From CAVSUZ01 sp963795415 (GTDB lineage Bacteria > Pseudomonadota > Alphaproteobacteria > Acetobacterales > Acetobacteraceae): a stretch of 64,000 nt of DNA. The stretch lies in the NCBI GenBank assembly GCA_963795415.1, contig CAWCHQ010000002.1:806001-870000 (forward strand). Reading direction: 5' to 3'. Shown here piece after piece: positions 62,260 through 64,000 of this stretch. The notes below the pieces were generated by a model. The model ran no database searches and had not been told where the DNA came from. It saw only the letters and a list, made by a program, of their open reading frames with translations. Positions within the stretch are counted from its first letter, which is position 1; every line of letters starts with the position of its first letter. A program made the translations under genes and the position numbers.

Positions 62260-63552
62260 TCATGCGGCGGGACGGTCTTCGGTTTCAAATGGAATGTCGT
62301 CGTCGAGCGGCCCTAGCCGGTGATGCAGCGTTTCGCGCTCTTCCGGCGTATCGTCCGCCAGTTGCTCCGCCGTCGCGATCATCCGCTTCAAGGATGCCCG
62401 CGCCCGCTCGATCATCGCGATGTCGAGCGGCGGTGCCGTGTCCTGCCCCGGCCCTGGCACGCACAGCCTGATGGCGGTGGCGATGATTTCACGGATTTCC
62501 GCAGGCGTGGTGCGGTCGAGCACCTTGCCAAGCGCGGCACAAGAGAGGCTGACATCCTCTGGCAGCAAACCTGACGCCACTTGAGCCGCCGCGCGGCTGC
62601 GCAGCGCTCCCACTGAAATCACCCGGTCGATCCGGCCCGGACGCTTCAGGATCCGTATATCGACCTTGCGCGGGTAATTGGTGGTGGCGATCAGATAGGT
62701 GCCGCCGGAATTGCGCGGCGTATCTGTGCCGTCGAGAAAGCCCAGCGCCGCGCTGCTGGGCCGCGCCAGCATGTCCATCTCCTCCACCAAAACGATGCAG
62801 GGACTGCCCTTCGCGGCCGCCATGGTGCAGACGGCGACGGCCTCTTCATCGCTGCCGCACAGGATCACCGGCATCTCGGGGCCGAGTTCGGTGGCGAGCG
62901 CCGTCAGAATGGAGGTTTTGCCCGTGCCCGGTGGTCCCGTCAGAAGCACCTTGCGCATGCCGCTTTGGCCGTGGCGGGTAAAGAACGCCAGATGGCCGAA
63001 GAAATGCCGCGCATCCTCCCGCAGCACCGGATAGGAAGGATGAACGCGGAATCGCGCCGTTTCGCTGTCAATTTTCCATGGCACATAAGCGGGATCGCCA
63101 TTCCACTGGAATGTGCGCCACAAGCCCCGTTTCGGAAGTGTTGCGCGTGGGCGTTTACGCCCGCTTTCGAGCAGCAGGTACAGGTTCCGGATCGCCTTCT
63201 CCGGCCCGGCCAGATATTCGCGGGCGATCTTGCCATGAAGGCGGCAGCGGATTGCGTGAAGGACATCACCGTGACCGAGATCAATGCGAAACGCGCCGGA
63301 TCCGTCAGCAAACATCAGCCTGCGCCCGGCGCCGGTCCGCACCAGCACCGGTCCGGAACGCGTCGGCGCGATGGTCGAGGAGACCGGCGCGATCGAAAAC
63401 CGGGCCCCGTTGCGTCGTTGCCGCCGTTCGATCAGCAACGCCAGCAGCCGCGGTAGCACATGCTCGTCCTGCAGGATCAGCGCGAACTCGCAGCCATAAT
63501 GCTGGCGGTGCAGCGAGAGGACCTGATCGATCATGCTCGGCTTGGCGGTCAC
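62260..63552 (-). CDS. AAA+ family ATPase
   Basis: This 430-aa protein has an N-terminal part of about 190 residues without a known domain and a single AAA+ module. Its motifs are LLTGPPGTGKTS (Walker A, about 203-214), CIVLVEEMDML (Walker B with E-E-D, about 252-262), LIATTNYPRK (sensor 1) and RPGRIDRV (arginine finger). The module resembles the FtsH/proteasomal-type AAA ATPases, but no protease domain is present. It is encoded opposite to ardC and overlaps the small upstream gene. Similar AAA proteins occur in alphaproteobacterial plasmid/ICE backbones; substrate unknown. Confidence 0.82.
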   Translation of the reverse strand: MTAKPSMIDQVLSLHRQHYGCEFALILQDEHVLPRLLALLIERRQRRNGARFSIAPVSSTIAPTRSGPVLVRTGAGRRLMFADGSGAFRIDLGHGDVLHAIRCRLHGKIAREYLAGPEKAIRNLYLLLESGRKRPRATLPKRGLWRTFQWNGDPAYVPWKIDSETARFRVHPSYPVLREDARHFFGHLAFFTRHGQSGMRKVLLTGPPGTGKTSILTALATELGPEMPVILCGSDEEAVAVCTMAAAKGSPCIVLVEEMDMLARPSSAALGFLDGTDTPRNSGGTYLIATTNYPRKVDIRILKRPGRIDRVISVGALRSRAAAQVASGLLPEDVSLSCAALGKVLDRTTPAEIREIIATAIRLCVPGPGQDTAPPLDIAMIERARASLKRMIATAEQLADDTPEERETLHHRLGPLDDDIPFETEDRPAA

Positions 63553-63737
63553 GATGGGAGCCTCGTCATGATATAGCCATGGCCGGAACGCCGGTCGTTA
63601 CACATTGCAAACTCGATCTGGATCGCCGGTCCACGCCGGCCGCGGAAGGCAGATTGGGTTTGCTCAAGCTGGACCGCCTCGCCATTGCCTTGCCTCGGCG
63701 GGGGCGGGCCAGCCTCATCGTTCATGCTCGTCGTCAT
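63549..63737 (-). CDS. Small hypothetical protein
   Basis: This 62-aa frame (MTTSMNDEAGPPPPRQGNGE, AFRGRRGPAIQIEFAMCNDR) overlaps the start of the AAA+ gene by 4 bases and the end of the upstream gene by 23 bases, which supports translation in an operon. No family is recognised. Confidence 0.45.
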   Translation of the reverse strand: MTTSMNDEAGPPPPRQGNGEAVQLEQTQSAFRGRRGPAIQIEFAMCNDRRSGHGYIMTRLPS

Positions 63738-64000
63738 GCCGGGCGCGGTCGCTCTTCCGGTCTTTCCACGCCGCCTTGCGGTCCCGGTCGGTGAGTTTCA
63801 CTTGCGAGAAATCAATGGCGTAAGGATCGACCACTGCGGGCCTGCAATCAGCCTCGTAATAGGCGCGTTCGGCATTGCCATGATCGTGGCAGAACATGCC
63901 CCAGCGCCGCGCCAGCTCCGAGATTTTCGGCTCGGGCGCGCCGTCGCTTTCAAAATATCTTTGCAAGGCCTTGGCATAGCGGATCGCGGCCTGCTGTGCG
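63715..64000 (-). CDS. Hypothetical protein, 3' part only
   Basis: The frame is open to the window end (AAIRYAKALQRYFESDGAPE, ISELARRWGMFCHDHGNAER, VKLTDRDRKAAWKDRKSDRA), so its start lies beyond 64000. It is charged and helical. No family is recognised. It lies upstream of, and overlaps, the small gene at 63549-63737 in what looks like one minus-strand operon with the AAA+ gene. Confidence 0.55.
   Translation of the reverse strand, partial: AQQAAIRYAKALQRYFESDGAPEPKISELARRWGMFCHDHGNAERAYYEADCRPAVVDPYAIDFSQVKLTDRDRKAAWKDRKSDRARHDDEHER

Noticed and set aside
1..64000. CRISPR array or cas operon
   Set aside because: No regularly spaced direct repeats or Cas proteins seen; the Cas4-like cysteines belong to the RecB/helicase fusion.

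Overview
The window is GC-rich DNA from what looks like an alphaproteobacterium. The evidence is the dcw gene order running from mraZ to ftsZ and lpxC, the Tad/Cpa pilus operon, the class A RNase P RNA and alphaproteobacterial tRNA-Gly/tRNA-Asp 3' ends. Acetobacteraceae or a near relative is my inference from overall style; no 16S rRNA gene is present.

Layout. (1) 1-8,122: a tight Tad (Flp-type) pilus operon: prepilin peptidase 3' end, cpaB, cpaC, a small CpaD-position gene, cpaE, one continuous frame encoding CpaF plus TadB, tadC and a tadD-like TPR lipoprotein. (2) 8,487-11,646: a decayed stretch around rnpB. A secreted alpha/beta-hydrolase has an in-frame stop, a nitronate monooxygenase is 5'-truncated with two frameshifts, and a glyoxalase/VOC gene is frameshifted. 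(3) 12,084-34,437: four MraZ boxes, then mraZ-rsmH-ftsL-ftsI-murE-murF-mraY-murD-ftsW-murG-murC-murB-(DUF559 insertion)-ddl-ftsQ-ftsA-ftsZ-lpxC-tlyA. Most of these genes overlap as ATGA or TGATG. Palindromic repeats interrupt the cluster, several of them translated inside mur genes. A 442-bp unit encoding a DUF559 nuclease sits antisense between murB and ddl, bounded by 42-bp inverted repeats of the same family. (4) 34,440-37,840: IS remnants (IS481-like, IS1634-like, IS66-like) and one IS3-type element whose orfA is frameshifted. (5) 38,100-42,893: accessory DNA between two partial tRNA 3' ends, with a reverse transcriptase of the unknown/Abi type, two small genes and a tyrosine integrase. 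(6) 43,250-57,833: a defence-like cluster with a frameshifted Fic gene, a complete type I restriction-modification operon (hsdM-hsdS-hsdR), a 1,132-aa RecB-nuclease/exonuclease/SF1-helicase protein and a PrrC/RloC-like AAA ATPase with a CxxC motif. (7) 58,078-64,000: a plasmid/ICE-like block with a ParB-family protein, a small conserved protein, a frameshifted ArdC antirestriction protein, an AAA+ ATPase and small genes running off the window. parB and ardC share an upstream palindrome with an ATGC centre.

How the genes work together. The Tad genes build a type IV-like adhesive pilus. The dcw genes make lipid II and the divisome and are probably controlled by MraZ at the 10-bp-spaced boxes. 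The right-hand third is a mobile, defence-rich region in which phage/plasmid-defence genes sit beside genes that protect incoming DNA. The most interesting points are the DUF559 unit with its dispersed in-frame palindromes, the orphan reverse transcriptase, and the two large ATP-dependent proteins beside the type I system.
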